DNA of 64,000 nucleotides. It comes from JAZDEY01 sp043808325 [NCBI: Candidatus Eiseniibacteriota bacterium] (GTDB taxonomy: Bacteria > Arandabacterota > Arandabacteria > Arandabacterales). The stretch is taken from assembly GCA_043808325.1 (NCBI GenBank), contig JAZDEY010000048.1, positions 18,939 through 82,938 of the forward strand, given 5' to 3'. The position numbers and the translations under genes are program-made. Positions 53,701 to 61,814 of this stretch are shown in pieces; position 1 is the stretch's first letter; each line of letters opens with the position of its first letter. A model generated the notes under the pieces. The model was not told the DNA's origin, made no database searches, and saw nothing but the letters and a program-made list of their open reading frames with translations.

Positions 53701-53775
53701 TCCGCCCGCGAGGATAAGAAGACACCAGGCTAGCTTACGGGCTCTCACCACCCCTCCCAGAGGCCTCGTTGCCAT
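50710..53775 (-). CDS. PHP-type (CehA/McbA-like) metallohydrolase fused to CBM48-esterase D
   Basis: 1021 residues, exported (hydrophobic segment WCLLILAGGVCS). First ~650 residues: a PHP-type metal-binding domain (LHLHGHSNHNGN, WWTDHAQ, FNHPFGAHRNP, GTSDSHGG) interrupted by a beta-sandwich insertion. Then a CBM48-like domain (VYRGRVGSRVCVPSDLNRWD, YYRTLALPLDARIDYKFYVD) and a Fes/esterase-D domain with nucleophile GASLGGE, a later Asp (YLDCGTFGD) and His in NEGHSWGNWR. CBM48-esterase pairs are typical of enterochelin-esterase-like enzymes; the added PHP half is rare. Substrate unknown, perhaps acylated or phosphorylated sugars. Confidence 0.85.
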   Translation of the reverse strand: MATRPLGGVVRARKLAWCLLILAGGVCSPLPHTHTHSPSVPGLAGQVLGESKCYLTQLHLHGHSNHNGNTLPASMESQSSEAAKNGFDVIWWTDHAQIYETFEDLKIDFGSAQIAIGFNSVFLGGRLGRDLAALAVDRPDSGWYANLEDGGLSIKLQTEPGTRDFEAITLTPVSRVGKVRTNSFCRPVTSGLKLLAWLDADQPGPDAYIRFCFDFSWHPMGQHHVRFDLIAPGETPGEPEAGDTTVVRQLRVTGRSTPIVFDLAEALAPLRAGNDNTLSSFSIQMGARNGKSISVRLDSLVLRSDQPMGENQYRVIDHLARRYSGDLGITEYVGVEIGLFHLPVLPHMNAYYPDSTRNFGGIGLDRNMRRDLWVNEVHKRGGLVSFNHPFGAHRNPMKRTPAGRQGFGEPAGAGETAESRNEQPAGSAEEYEGETTGRSPRVRAMGGSAVTEDQFWEVATPLLEYKGLGADMLEVGYLFRGIGSLDDHLRLWDLALANGIRLVGTGTSDSHGGVWGPDMLPNPFASWIWAESRGADDLLAAIRAGHMAFGDPFLWKGKFAFGVESVMMGDTLVVDAPREVRGWIFMEPMPDSVDVRLVQVSLKPGREIEKTRSGPIQYRGGAIPIQVDRPCFIRAEIYGRGGTPLVFSNPVFLVPTATYGASPKIDALAKAVAEASPKDRDKIVSDFITKHRDRFPLVEDSLITFVYRGRVGSRVCVPSDLNRWDTGADQMQRLDETDLYYRTLALPLDARIDYKFYVDNAWMLDPLNPKTVRGGFGDNSAFSMPDYREPWEIAYVDSIRHGTIETHEFRSKIISNTRKIQVYLPAGPKPTHSIFVQDGGEYITLGSMVNVLDNLIAAGFIPPVVAVFIDPVDRNSEYWLNKAYEQMVVDEILPFVRAKYDVARDPAKTAIVGASLGGEISVMIAFDHPQVFGKCGSQSGAFAIEEGRLIEAVKGAAKRPLDFYLDCGTFGDLVDENRTLRDTLVEKGYTLEYKEFNEGHSWGNWRAHIDNMLIFFWGRRQ

Positions 53776-53837
53776 TTAGATATCTCTTGGCAGGCTCTTG
53801 TGCGTCAGTGAAGCGTCCGCGGCTAGTCAGCTGCTCG

Positions 53838-53996
53838 TCAGCGGCGGGCTGTTCTCCCCGTTGCCAGAGTGACGGGAACGAAGCGCACCCTATCCATTCT
53901 TGCCTCGGGACCGGCGACAAGGATCAGCTTGAGCACGCAGTCGCCGGCTGTAAGGTCGATCGGGCTGCGCCCGGCAGCCTCAATATATGGAGTCTG
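53838..53996 (-). other. In-frame continuation of the 53997-54938 gene beyond its TGA
   Basis: After the TGA at 53997-53999 the same frame stays open for 52 codons to a second TGA at 53838-53840: QTPYIEAAGRSPIDL, TAGDCVLKLILVAG, ARMDRVRFVPV. This completes the CBM6-like beta-sandwich (aromatic loop, L-T-A-G turn, final D-R-V-R-F strand). A perfect 6-bp hairpin (GGCTGC/GCAGCC, loop CGGGC, 53963-53979) starts 17 bases after the TGA. Confidence 0.7.
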
Positions 53997-54938
53997 TCAA
54001 CCAATCTCTGCGCCGTGGTCAACGTCAAACACGGCGCTTGGATCCGGGGACCCACAACCAACTATCTCGATCGAGACTTCCATGGTATCGCCGACTCCGG
54101 CCTGGTATTGCAGAAAGGCCTGATAGGCACCCGACACGGGGATGCGCACCGGCACTTTGATCCACTCACCCTCACGATCCATTCCATCGACGGCCTTGCC
54201 GCCGCTTGCGCCATTGCACTCCCCACCAATGATCGAAAAGCCGCCAATATTATGGCTCTCAGTGAAATCCTCCATTTCGATGCTGAACTCTCTCGCCGGT
54301 GCATAGACCGTAACCCGAGCGATACCTGCCTTCTCCGGGCAGGTGAGGCTGGTCGCCTTTACGAGAACGGCAAAGTCCATGTCGGTCGTGGCGGGCGCGA
54401 CATACTTGCCGCGGGGTGAGATGCCCCCGACCGATACCGGATCGCCCCACACGGGTATGACCGACCAGATCACGCTATCGGGGTCACAGTAGGAGACGAT
54501 AGCCGAGAAGTCCACCGTATCCCCGGGTGATGCCGGAGCTGTCTCAGGAGATACGACCACATATGGCTCGTCCTGGGGCAACACTATCGTTATCCAGGCA
54601 GAACCCTCAAGCGTGGTGTCCGCAACCGCCCTGGCGCGAAGCGTGACGTAGCCACCCGGTGGAACCGCGTGCGGGCCGGTATAGAGCCCCTCCGGCGTTA
54701 TCATCCCCTTGCCGGGAGTTCCACCCTGGATTCCCTCGACGTACCAGTCGACCAGCGGGGTCTCGCTGCCATAAGTCGCGACGAACTCCTGTGAGGAGCT
54801 GGCAGCGAGAGTGACGGAATCCGGAGTAACGACAAGCTGCTCGGGCGATGGACCCGGGCCCTTGTCCTCCCCGCACTGAAGCGTGACCAAAAGGCTTGCT
54901 GCAAACAAGGCCGCCCAGAGCGTTCTCATTGTTCGCAT
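53997..54938 (-). CDS. Lipoprotein with Ig-like and CBM6-like domains, cut by an in-frame TGA
   Basis: 313 residues to the first TGA. Lipoprotein signal (LWAALFAASLLVTLQC), two Ig/BIG2-type domains (LVVTPDSVTLAASSSQEFVA; YVVVSPETAPASPGDTVDF), then a CBM6-like module: FSIEMEDFTESHNIGG, GGKAVDGMDREGEWIKVPV, YQAFLQYQAGVGDTMEVSIEI. The TGA falls right after GAEIG, where CBM6 domains have a Trp (GWQT); the next codons read QTPYIE, so the domain is cut near its end. Reading: nonsense mutation (TGG to TGA) or, less likely, recoding. ATG 54938 with GGAGG upstream. Confidence 0.8.
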   Translation of the reverse strand: MRTMRTLWAALFAASLLVTLQCGEDKGPGPSPEQLVVTPDSVTLAASSSQEFVATYGSETPLVDWYVEGIQGGTPGKGMITPEGLYTGPHAVPPGGYVTLRARAVADTTLEGSAWITIVLPQDEPYVVVSPETAPASPGDTVDFSAIVSYCDPDSVIWSVIPVWGDPVSVGGISPRGKYVAPATTDMDFAVLVKATSLTCPEKAGIARVTVYAPAREFSIEMEDFTESHNIGGFSIIGGECNGASGGKAVDGMDREGEWIKVPVRIPVSGAYQAFLQYQAGVGDTMEVSIEIVGCGSPDPSAVFDVDHGAEIG

Positions 54939-54989
54939 GGCTTCATGCCTCCACTTGCTGACGGCTTGAGCACCAATGCGTGCCACAGT

Positions 54990-56525
54990 CTAGCGCTTTC
55001 GCCAGAAGAGATCCAACGCCCCTACTTTCGCCTCGACGGCATCAAGGATTTCCCAGCTCGATATCTTCTTGGCTATCGCCTGAATATCGTAATACATTAC
55101 CCGGTCCTTCTTGAGCGGCTTGACAACTTTGCGGATTTCCTGGTGTGCAGCGAAAGGTCCCACACCAGGCACCTCTTCCCTGAAGTCCAGAGCCTGGGCC
55201 GCGCTCATCATTTCGATAGCGAGCACATGGACGACGTTCCAGATGATCTCCTTTGCCTTGCGCGCGGCGATCGGGCCCATGCACACGTGGTCTTCCTGGT
55301 CGGCAGCCATGCTGAAGTTATCTACGATCGCCGGATGCGAGAGCAGCTTGTTCTCGGAGCACAGCGAAGCCGCGGTGTACTGTGCAACCATAAGCCCCGA
55401 GTTAAGACCTTCGCCCTTTACCAGGAAGCCCGGTAGCCCAACATTGAGATTGGGATTCAGCAGCCGGTTGATGTGGCGTTCACTCAAGCCCCCGACTTCG
55501 CTCATCGCTATCGCAAGGAGATCTAGCACCAGGGCAACAGGCTGGCCGTGGAAATTGCCGCACGCCACCTGCTCGCGGTCGGCAGCGAAAAAGAGCGGAT
55601 TGTCGGCCGCCGAATTCATCTCGATCTCGATCTGCTGCCTGATGTAATGCAGGGCGTCAAGCGAAGGCCCGTAGATCTGGGGAATGCAGCGCAGACTGTA
55701 GGCGTCCTGGACCTTGCCGCCAGCGCTTGCAAGTTTCGAACCCTTGAGGAGCCGCCTCATATTTCCGGCCACGGTATTCTGGCCATTGTATGCCCTCACC
55801 ATGTGCGCTCGCGGGTCGAATGCTCTCGGAGGAGTCCTCAGAGCGTCCGCACTCATCGCGCTTGCGATCATCGCAGTCTTGAAAACCCGGTAGGAATCAT
55901 AGAGCCGCAAGGCTCCGCAGCCGGTGAACATCTGCGATCCGTTAATCAGCCCCAGGCCTTCTTTGAAACTTAAGGTGACCGGCTTGAGCCCGGCCTTCTT
56001 GAGGGCTTCCTTGCCGCTCACCATCTTTCCCTTGTAGAAGGCCCTCCCCTCGCCCATCACCACCTCCGCCATCTGGGAAAGCGGGGATAGATCCCCACTG
56101 GTGCCGACCGAGCCCTTCTCATTGATTGCCGGTATCACATTGCGGTTGAGCATACCGATCAAGGTCTGGACAGTGCTGAGCCGGACGGCCGAATAGCCCT
56201 TGGCGATCACGTTCGCCCTGAGGAGCATCGCCGCCCTGACCTCATCTTCCTCGAAGAACTTGCCGACGCCGGCTGAGTGGCTGTAGACGATCCGGCGCTG
56301 AAGTTCCTTACCCATCTCGGGGGACACCCTGACCCGCGCCAGCTCCCCGATGCCGGTCGTGACGCCATAGATCATCTGGCCTTCACGCACCAGGTCCTCG
56401 ACCGTATGTCTGCACTTCACAACCGCGCGCCTGGCCTTATCGGTAAGCGCCACTCTCGCATGGTTACGCGCGACCTCATGCACCTGTTCGATGGTCAGGC
56501 TATTTCCGTCGATCTTTACCAACAT
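54990..56525 (-). CDS. Histidine/aromatic amino acid ammonia-lyase homologue with TSG triad
   Basis: 511 residues, HAL/PAL family. Signs: YGVTTGIGELA (catalytic Tyr loop), GSVGTSGDLSPL for the MIO-forming tripeptide, NGSQMFTG, NPNLNVGLPGFL, LNSGLMVAQYTAASLCSENK (Glu) and QEDHVCMG. The MIO triad is normally Ala-Ser-Gly; here it is Thr-Ser-Gly. The rest of the active site looks intact, so activity is likely but substrate (His, Phe, Tyr) is uncertain. ATG with GGAGGAGAG upstream. No hut genes are adjacent. Confidence 0.88.
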   Translation of the reverse strand: MLVKIDGNSLTIEQVHEVARNHARVALTDKARRAVVKCRHTVEDLVREGQMIYGVTTGIGELARVRVSPEMGKELQRRIVYSHSAGVGKFFEEDEVRAAMLLRANVIAKGYSAVRLSTVQTLIGMLNRNVIPAINEKGSVGTSGDLSPLSQMAEVVMGEGRAFYKGKMVSGKEALKKAGLKPVTLSFKEGLGLINGSQMFTGCGALRLYDSYRVFKTAMIASAMSADALRTPPRAFDPRAHMVRAYNGQNTVAGNMRRLLKGSKLASAGGKVQDAYSLRCIPQIYGPSLDALHYIRQQIEIEMNSAADNPLFFAADREQVACGNFHGQPVALVLDLLAIAMSEVGGLSERHINRLLNPNLNVGLPGFLVKGEGLNSGLMVAQYTAASLCSENKLLSHPAIVDNFSMAADQEDHVCMGPIAARKAKEIIWNVVHVLAIEMMSAAQALDFREEVPGVGPFAAHQEIRKVVKPLKKDRVMYYDIQAIAKKISSWEILDAVEAKVGALDLFWRKR

Positions 56526-56764
56526 TTCTCTCCTCCCTCATCACGCATCTGCTAAGTGTTCACAAAAGCACACTGATGTATCAATCTACCAAACGAGATC
56601 GGCACGGTCAATTGACAAAGCGCGCTACGTGACCGAAATTAGGGGCAAGACCGCTTGCGGGGGATTCCCCGGGAAGCGTGGGAAATGGAATGGGACGTAT
56701 CCCCGGTCTTGACACGGCGCGGAGGCAGAAAATGGGGTGTGTCCCTGTTTTTGGGGGGCAGTAG
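56526..56764. repeat. Intergenic region with G-rich GGGACnnnTCCCC-type motifs
   Basis: The right half (56650-56760) contains GGGGGATTCCCCGGG, GGGACGTATCCCC and GGGGTGTGTCCCTG within 100 bases, each partly palindromic. Such short motifs occur as mobile-element or repetitive-extragenic remnants in other genomes. Not tested against the rest of this genome. The left part holds the upstream region of the ammonia-lyase gene. Confidence 0.3.
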
Positions 56765-58156
56765 TTGTCTGAGTTGATCGATAGCCAGATAACCGAATCG
56801 TATTCCGTGCGGCGCGTCTTTCCCGACCACAAAAAGGGCGGCTACGCTGAGGTATGGTACCTGGCTTATCCCGCAGTACTCACCATGGTCGGCCAGACCA
56901 TGCTGACCTTCGTCGACGCCGTGATGGTGGGCAGGCTGGGACCGGTCCAGCTGGCAGGCGTCGGCATCGCCGGCACTCTCGTGTGGGGCCTTTTCACGTT
57001 CTTCATTGGCCTCGTAAACGGGGTCAACACCTTTGTGGCGCAGGACTTCGGCGCCGGGCGTTACCGGAACGTGGGCAAGATGACCTGGCAGGGCATACAC
57101 CTGGCGATCGCATCGGGCATCTTCCTCGCCGTAATGAGCATCTTTAGCCCCCACTTCGTCAGGCTGATGGGCGCCAGTGCGGAGGTCCAGGAGATTGCCT
57201 CGTCATTCTTGAGGATCAGGCTGCTGGGAGGCATCTTCATGGTCTCCTGGATGTGCTTTTCCGCGTTTCTCCGGGGCATGGGTGATACCATGACGCCGCT
57301 TAAGGTCACGCTGGTGGCCAATGGCATCAACATCCTCGCCAATTACTGTCTCATATTCGGCAAGCTGGGATTCCCGCGCCTCGGCACCAACGGTTCGGCG
57401 ATCGGCACGGTCTTCGCGACCGGCGTGGGCACAGCAATGTTTCTGTCGATCTTCCTGTCGAAGAAAAACTCTACGCGATATGCGACTCGGGCCCACTGGC
57501 GGCCCGATCTCGGTGCCCTGAGAAGACTGGTCCGCATCAGCGTCCCCATAGGCGTCCAGTGGTTTCTCGACCAGGGGGGCTTCATCGTTTTCTACGCCGT
57601 AATCGCCAGGATCAGCACCATGGGAGTGGCGGCAAGTGAGGTGGCCATACGATTCATGTCACTCTCCTTCATGCCGATCGTCGGCATGTCAATCGCCGCA
57701 ACGACTCTTGTGGGTCAGTATATCGGTTCGAAGGATACTCACTTTGCGATCCGCAGCGCTCGATCGGCGACCCGGCTTGGCCTGCTTTATACGGCGGGTA
57801 TGGCCCTGGCTTTCGCGGCAATCCCGGACAAGCTCATTTCACTGATCAACTCTGATCCCGAGGTCATTCGAATCGGGACTCCGATCCTGAGGATGGCCGC
57901 CCTGTTCCAGATATTCGATGGAATCGGTATCATAAGTAACGGCTGTTTGCGAGGGGCGGGCGATACCTTGTGGACAATGATCGTCGGGATTGGCTATGTC
58001 TGGGGGATGTTCGTACCCTTGGCCTATCTCAGCGCCGTCGTCCTCAAGTTTGGCGTTGTGGGAGCCTGGGCGGGTGCGACGCTCTACATAATAGCACTCG
58101 GCATCACCTTCTTCCTGAGGTTCCGCGGCGGCAAGTGGCAGAAGATGAAAATCTGA
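56765..58156 (+). CDS. MATE-family efflux transporter
   Basis: 463 residues with 12 membrane helices in two MatE halves: YLAYPAVLTMVGQTMLTFVD, GLVNGVNTFVAQDFGAGR, FLRGMGDTMTPLKVTLVANG in the first; RLVRISVPIGVQWFLDQGGF and GCLRGAGDTLWTMIVGIGYV in the second. Na+- or H+-driven drug/metabolite export. TTG start with a G-run upstream. Confidence 0.9.
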   Translation: MSELIDSQITESYSVRRVFPDHKKGGYAEVWYLAYPAVLTMVGQTMLTFVDAVMVGRLGPVQLAGVGIAGTLVWGLFTFFIGLVNGVNTFVAQDFGAGRYRNVGKMTWQGIHLAIASGIFLAVMSIFSPHFVRLMGASAEVQEIASSFLRIRLLGGIFMVSWMCFSAFLRGMGDTMTPLKVTLVANGINILANYCLIFGKLGFPRLGTNGSAIGTVFATGVGTAMFLSIFLSKKNSTRYATRAHWRPDLGALRRLVRISVPIGVQWFLDQGGFIVFYAVIARISTMGVAASEVAIRFMSLSFMPIVGMSIAATTLVGQYIGSKDTHFAIRSARSATRLGLLYTAGMALAFAAIPDKLISLINSDPEVIRIGTPILRMAALFQIFDGIGIISNGCLRGAGDTLWTMIVGIGYVWGMFVPLAYLSAVVLKFGVVGAWAGATLYIIALGITFFLRFRGGKWQKMKI

Positions 58157-58285
58157 CGGCCCGGCGACGCCGTAACTGGCGCCTTATGGTCCCGACCCGG
58201 GTACCCATTAAGCTCTGGCAACCCCGCGCCCGATGGTATAAGATGTGACACGTTTGGCCAGGCACAATTAAGATAGGACGGCTTG

Positions 58286-59446
58286 ATGGCAGAAGGCCCA
58301 GCAGGAAATCGACCCGCGAACGTACTCTATGTCGCCCACGACATAGGCTTCATCGGGGGCGCCGAGCGGCAGCTCCTGGAGCTCTTCCGGGGCCTCGATC
58401 GGCAGAGATTCACGCCTGTTCTGGTCTGTCTCGAGTCGGGCGGACCGGTGGCTGAACGGGCGGCCGAGATGGGCGTCCGGGTCGACCACGTCGGGAGAAG
58501 CTGGCGATGGGACCTTGCCGTCGCATGGAAGCTGCGGAACCTCATAGCGCGCGAGCACATTTCCATCGTTCACGGGTATCTTGGCCTTCCGGGATTCTAC
58601 GGTGCGGTCGGCGGGAAACTTGCCGGCGCCCGTGTTATAGCCACGATAAGGATAGCCGGCCCCCGGAGACGCCTGAGCGACATCAGCGAGAGATTCGCTT
58701 TCTTGATTGCGGATTGCATAATCTCCAATTCCAAGGCCGGTGCGGATTACTATTTCAGCCACTACCCCGGCAGGAGCAAGACCAGGATCATCTATAACGG
58801 CTATGAGCCCGCCGACTTCGATCTCGCCCAGCGGAAATCAAGGACCGATCTCGGGCTTCCCGAGCAGGTCCCGCTGATCGGCCACGTCGCTAATCTGAGC
58901 TATCTCAAGGACTACCCCACTCTTCTGCGGGCCCTCGCAATCGTCTTTCGCGAGGAGGCGGAGGCCATAGCCGTGATCGTGGGGGAAGGGAACAAGCGAC
59001 CGGAATATGAATCTCTCGCAAGGGAACTCAGCATACATCCGAGAACGCTCTTCCTGGGTCACCGGCGCGACGTTCTCGATCTTGTAAGGCAGTTCGACGT
59101 CTGCGCGCTGGCCTCCCACGCCGAGTACAGCGAGGGGCTCTCAAACAGCATCGCCGAGTACATGGGTATGGCCAAACCTGTTGTGGCCACGGCGATAGGC
59201 GGGAACGTCGAACTCGTGGATGACGGCGTGACCGGTTTCCTGACGCCGCCGGGCAAACCCGAGCCCCTGGCAGAGAAGATGCTCACCCTGCTGCGCCGGC
59301 CCGATCTCAGGCAGGCAATGGGAGCCAAGGGCAGGAGATTTTTCGAGGCTAATCTCACTCTGGAGAAAATGGTGACCGAGACCCAGAGGGCATATGACGA
59401 TCTCCTTGCCGGAACGCCGCGACCGACCCTTGAGGCCCGCCGCTAG
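58286..59446 (+). CDS. GT4-family glycosyltransferase
   Basis: 386 residues: VLYVAHDIGFIGGAERQLLE (N-terminal Gly-rich loop), IIYNGYEPADFDLA, VPLIGHVANLSYLKDYPT, LGHRRDVLDLVRQFDVCALA and the donor-phosphate EYSEGLSNSIAEYMGMAK (E-x7-E). Retaining transferase, GT-B fold, probably for surface glycans. ATG at 58286 with AGGA eight bases upstream. Convergent with lemA, overlapping by 4 bases. Confidence 0.92.
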   Translation: MAEGPAGNRPANVLYVAHDIGFIGGAERQLLELFRGLDRQRFTPVLVCLESGGPVAERAAEMGVRVDHVGRSWRWDLAVAWKLRNLIAREHISIVHGYLGLPGFYGAVGGKLAGARVIATIRIAGPRRRLSDISERFAFLIADCIISNSKAGADYYFSHYPGRSKTRIIYNGYEPADFDLAQRKSRTDLGLPEQVPLIGHVANLSYLKDYPTLLRALAIVFREEAEAIAVIVGEGNKRPEYESLARELSIHPRTLFLGHRRDVLDLVRQFDVCALASHAEYSEGLSNSIAEYMGMAKPVVATAIGGNVELVDDGVTGFLTPPGKPEPLAEKMLTLLRRPDLRQAMGAKGRRFFEANLTLEKMVTETQRAYDDLLAGTPRPTLEARR

Positions 59447-60015
59447 AACTTCACCTCGGGAACCTTCTCCGCACCCGGAGCAGATTCAAAGTAAGGCATG
59501 GGCTGGGTTAAGCCTCGCCGCTTTGCGAAGAACTTGCCGAAGACCTCGCGGATATAGGTATTGAAGGCGCGCACGGCATCATTGTATCGGACGCGCTCGG
59601 TCGAGATCCGATTCTCGGCGCCCTCAAGCTGGGCCATCAGCGTCTGGAAATTCTCGACAGCTTTAAGCTCGGGGTAGTTTTCCACGACAACCATCAGCCG
59701 CCCCAGTGCCTGATCCATCGCACGGGCATTGTCTATCTTCTGCTGGACGGTCGTTGCCTGGCCCCACTGACTCCTAAGCCTCGTGATCTCCTCGAAGAGG
59801 CCCTTTTCATGGGCGGCATAGCCCTGCACGGTGTTAACGAGGTTCGGAATCAGATCGTTCCGCCGCTGGAGCATCGTCTCGACCTGCGCCCACTTCTCGC
59901 TCACGGTTTCGTGAAGCCTGACCACCCGGTTGAGCCCACTGACGTACCATCCCACAAACCCCAGTACTATGGCCGCCAGGATTGCTATGCTTATCCAGGC
60001 ACCCGCTGCTCTCAT
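59443..60015 (-). CDS. LemA family protein
   Basis: 190 residues: one N-terminal membrane helix (ISIAILAAIVLGFVGWYVSG), then the LemA helical bundle with EKWAQVETMLQRRNDLIPNL and ENYPELKAVENFQTLMAQLE. Function unsettled. ATG with GGAGGTGACC upstream; next to the TPM-domain gene, its usual partner. Confidence 0.93.
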   Translation of the reverse strand: MRAAGAWISIAILAAIVLGFVGWYVSGLNRVVRLHETVSEKWAQVETMLQRRNDLIPNLVNTVQGYAAHEKGLFEEITRLRSQWGQATTVQQKIDNARAMDQALGRLMVVVENYPELKAVENFQTLMAQLEGAENRISTERVRYNDAVRAFNTYIREVFGKFFAKRRGLTQPMPYFESAPGAEKVPEVKF

Positions 60016-60099
60016 CCGGTCACCTCCATTTGCTGATCACACTCCACAATTGAGTACACGTGCTCACGCATGCGCCCGTCCGTCTTCGCTTGCCGGCCT

Positions 60100-60921
60100 T
60101 TACCACCCGCCGCCGGCGCCACCTCCCCCACAGGACCCACCGCCAAATCCACCGAATCCGCCACCGAACCCTCCCCCTGACGAACCGCCAAGGCCTCCGA
60201 TCCAGAAGCCGCCACCCCGCCCACTTCGATATCCAAACCGCGAAGCAAACGATACAATGACGACAACCAGGGTCAACAGGAAAACAAGCATGCCGAATAC
60301 GAGGCGCACCGGCGACCCCACACCGCCACTTCGATCACGTTCCCCGCCACCACCTCCAAGCACAAGGTTCTCGGGCACCGAATCGCCGTAGGCGTACGCC
60401 TGACCGCTCTCCCTCAGGACCCGATCCGCAATCATGTTAACTGCCGTGACAAGCGCCTGGTCGTATTGCCCTCGTCTGAAGCCCGGTAGAAGGACCTCGC
60501 GATAGATCAGGTGGGCGTCCGCATCGGGGATCGCGCCCTCAAGGCCGTAGCCGGTCTTGATCCACATCTGGTGATCCTCGACAGCCACCAGTATCAGGAT
60601 GCCGTTGTCCTTGCCCCTCTCCCCGATCCCCCAGTCCATGAAGAGCCTGACCGAATAGGGTTCTATGGCCTCGCCGCCCGTGGTCTTAGTCGTGGCTACC
60701 ACGATCTCGGCTCCGGTCTTGGCCTTGACCTCTTCGGCAATCCTGGTGATCGTTGCCTCGGCGCGTGGGGATAAAATGTCGGCAAAGTCATTGACCATCC
60801 CAACCGGGCTTGGGAGGCTGGGCTTCTGGCCGCGCGCTTCAAGGAGTGCGGGGGTGTAGATGATCCCGAGCGAAAGGATAGTCGCCAGCAGCAGGACTGA
60901 AACAAGCCTTGTTCGATTCAT
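60100..60921 (-). CDS. TPM-domain (YgcG-type) membrane protein with Gly-rich tail
   Basis: 273 residues: signal/anchor, TPM domain (VNDFADILSPRAEATI, TGAEIVVATTKTT, DNGILILVAVEDHQMWIKTG), a membrane helix (VFGMLVFLLTLVVVIVSFAS) and a Gly-rich C terminus with a lone Cys (FGGGSCGGGGAGGGW). Pairs with LemA in many bacteria. Role unsettled. Confidence 0.92.
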   Translation of the reverse strand: MNRTRLVSVLLLATILSLGIIYTPALLEARGQKPSLPSPVGMVNDFADILSPRAEATITRIAEEVKAKTGAEIVVATTKTTGGEAIEPYSVRLFMDWGIGERGKDNGILILVAVEDHQMWIKTGYGLEGAIPDADAHLIYREVLLPGFRRGQYDQALVTAVNMIADRVLRESGQAYAYGDSVPENLVLGGGGGERDRSGGVGSPVRLVFGMLVFLLTLVVVIVSFASRFGYRSGRGGGFWIGGLGGSSGGGFGGGFGGFGGGSCGGGGAGGGW

Positions 60922-60939
60922 GTTCGGGTGCCATCCATC

Positions 60940-61680
60940 CTAAAGCTGATCCAGCAGGCCGGTGAGGTTCTCCACGTCGTCAATATATGTGGCAAGCACG
61001 CGATGTGCGTTCTTGCCGTCGATTCTTTCATCTCCCGATCTGTCACGAAGCACAGCACTAAAGGTCTTGGTATCGGCACCAAAGACTTTACCCACCGTCT
61101 CTACCACCTCGGTTTTTCTCAGGGGGATCTCCCCACCCTTGAGCCGGAGCATCGCCTTAAGAACCGGAATCAGCGAGGTCACCGAAGTATGCAGAACCTG
61201 CTCGGCGCCCTTCCGCTTGGCACCGAGCTCCAGATAGCCTTGCCGCGTTCTAAGGGCCGCCGCACGCAGCTGGGATTCGCATTCCAGCCTGAGGTAATCC
61301 CGTCCGACTTCGATCGTTGAGAAGAAATCATCGCCGTACAGCAGGACCTGGCTGTCCTTGATCTCAAGGTACTCTATGGGGAAAACATCCAGCGACGACT
61401 TGATATAGTCCGGAGTAACCAGCAGCGGGGGAACGATCCGCCGCCTCCTGCCCATCGCGACTACATCCAGGATGCAGGCAAGAGATCCGGTCGCAAGATT
61501 TCCTACAACTACGACCAGATTGATGTTGGACTTCTTGGGAATGAAATCGGGACCCGTGGCGCTGCCATATACCGAAATCGCTTTAACGCTCGCGCCGAGT
61601 GCTCCCAGCAGCCTCGCACAATAGGCTTCGACATCCACCCGTACCGAAGCATGAAGCCGTTCCAGATTTCTCATAGCCAT
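60940..61680 (-). CDS. Nucleotidyltransferase-fold protein, function unknown
   Basis: 246 residues. The segment AISVYGSATGPDFIPKKSNINLVVVV fits the nucleotidyltransferase core (GSxxxxDF), with N-I-N in place of the second Asp pair, so metal binding may be impaired. The rest is helical (IKSSLDVFPIEYLEIKD, LYGDDFFSTIEVG). ATG 61680 with GGAGGT upstream. Family is uncertain; possibly a non-catalytic relative. Confidence 0.6.
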   Translation of the reverse strand: MAMRNLERLHASVRVDVEAYCARLLGALGASVKAISVYGSATGPDFIPKKSNINLVVVVGNLATGSLACILDVVAMGRRRRIVPPLLVTPDYIKSSLDVFPIEYLEIKDSQVLLYGDDFFSTIEVGRDYLRLECESQLRAAALRTRQGYLELGAKRKGAEQVLHTSVTSLIPVLKAMLRLKGGEIPLRKTEVVETVGKVFGADTKTFSAVLRDRSGDERIDGKNAHRVLATYIDDVENLTGLLDQL

Positions 61681-61814
61681 CGCTCGATACCTCCGATGCC
61701 TCACAGGCCCGCGAACTGCCGCAAGCCGCCTCACGCGCGATGCTCGGTCCACAGGTTCGGCCGGCAAGCATCGTACCGGGTACGCTAAGCTACGAGGGCC
61801 AGCACACCGACGGA

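Noticed and set aside
53997-53999. TGA read as Trp by a variant genetic code
   Set aside because: TGA ends many well-defined genes here (for example in the ATGA overlaps), so code reassignment is excluded; nonsense mutation or Sec remain.
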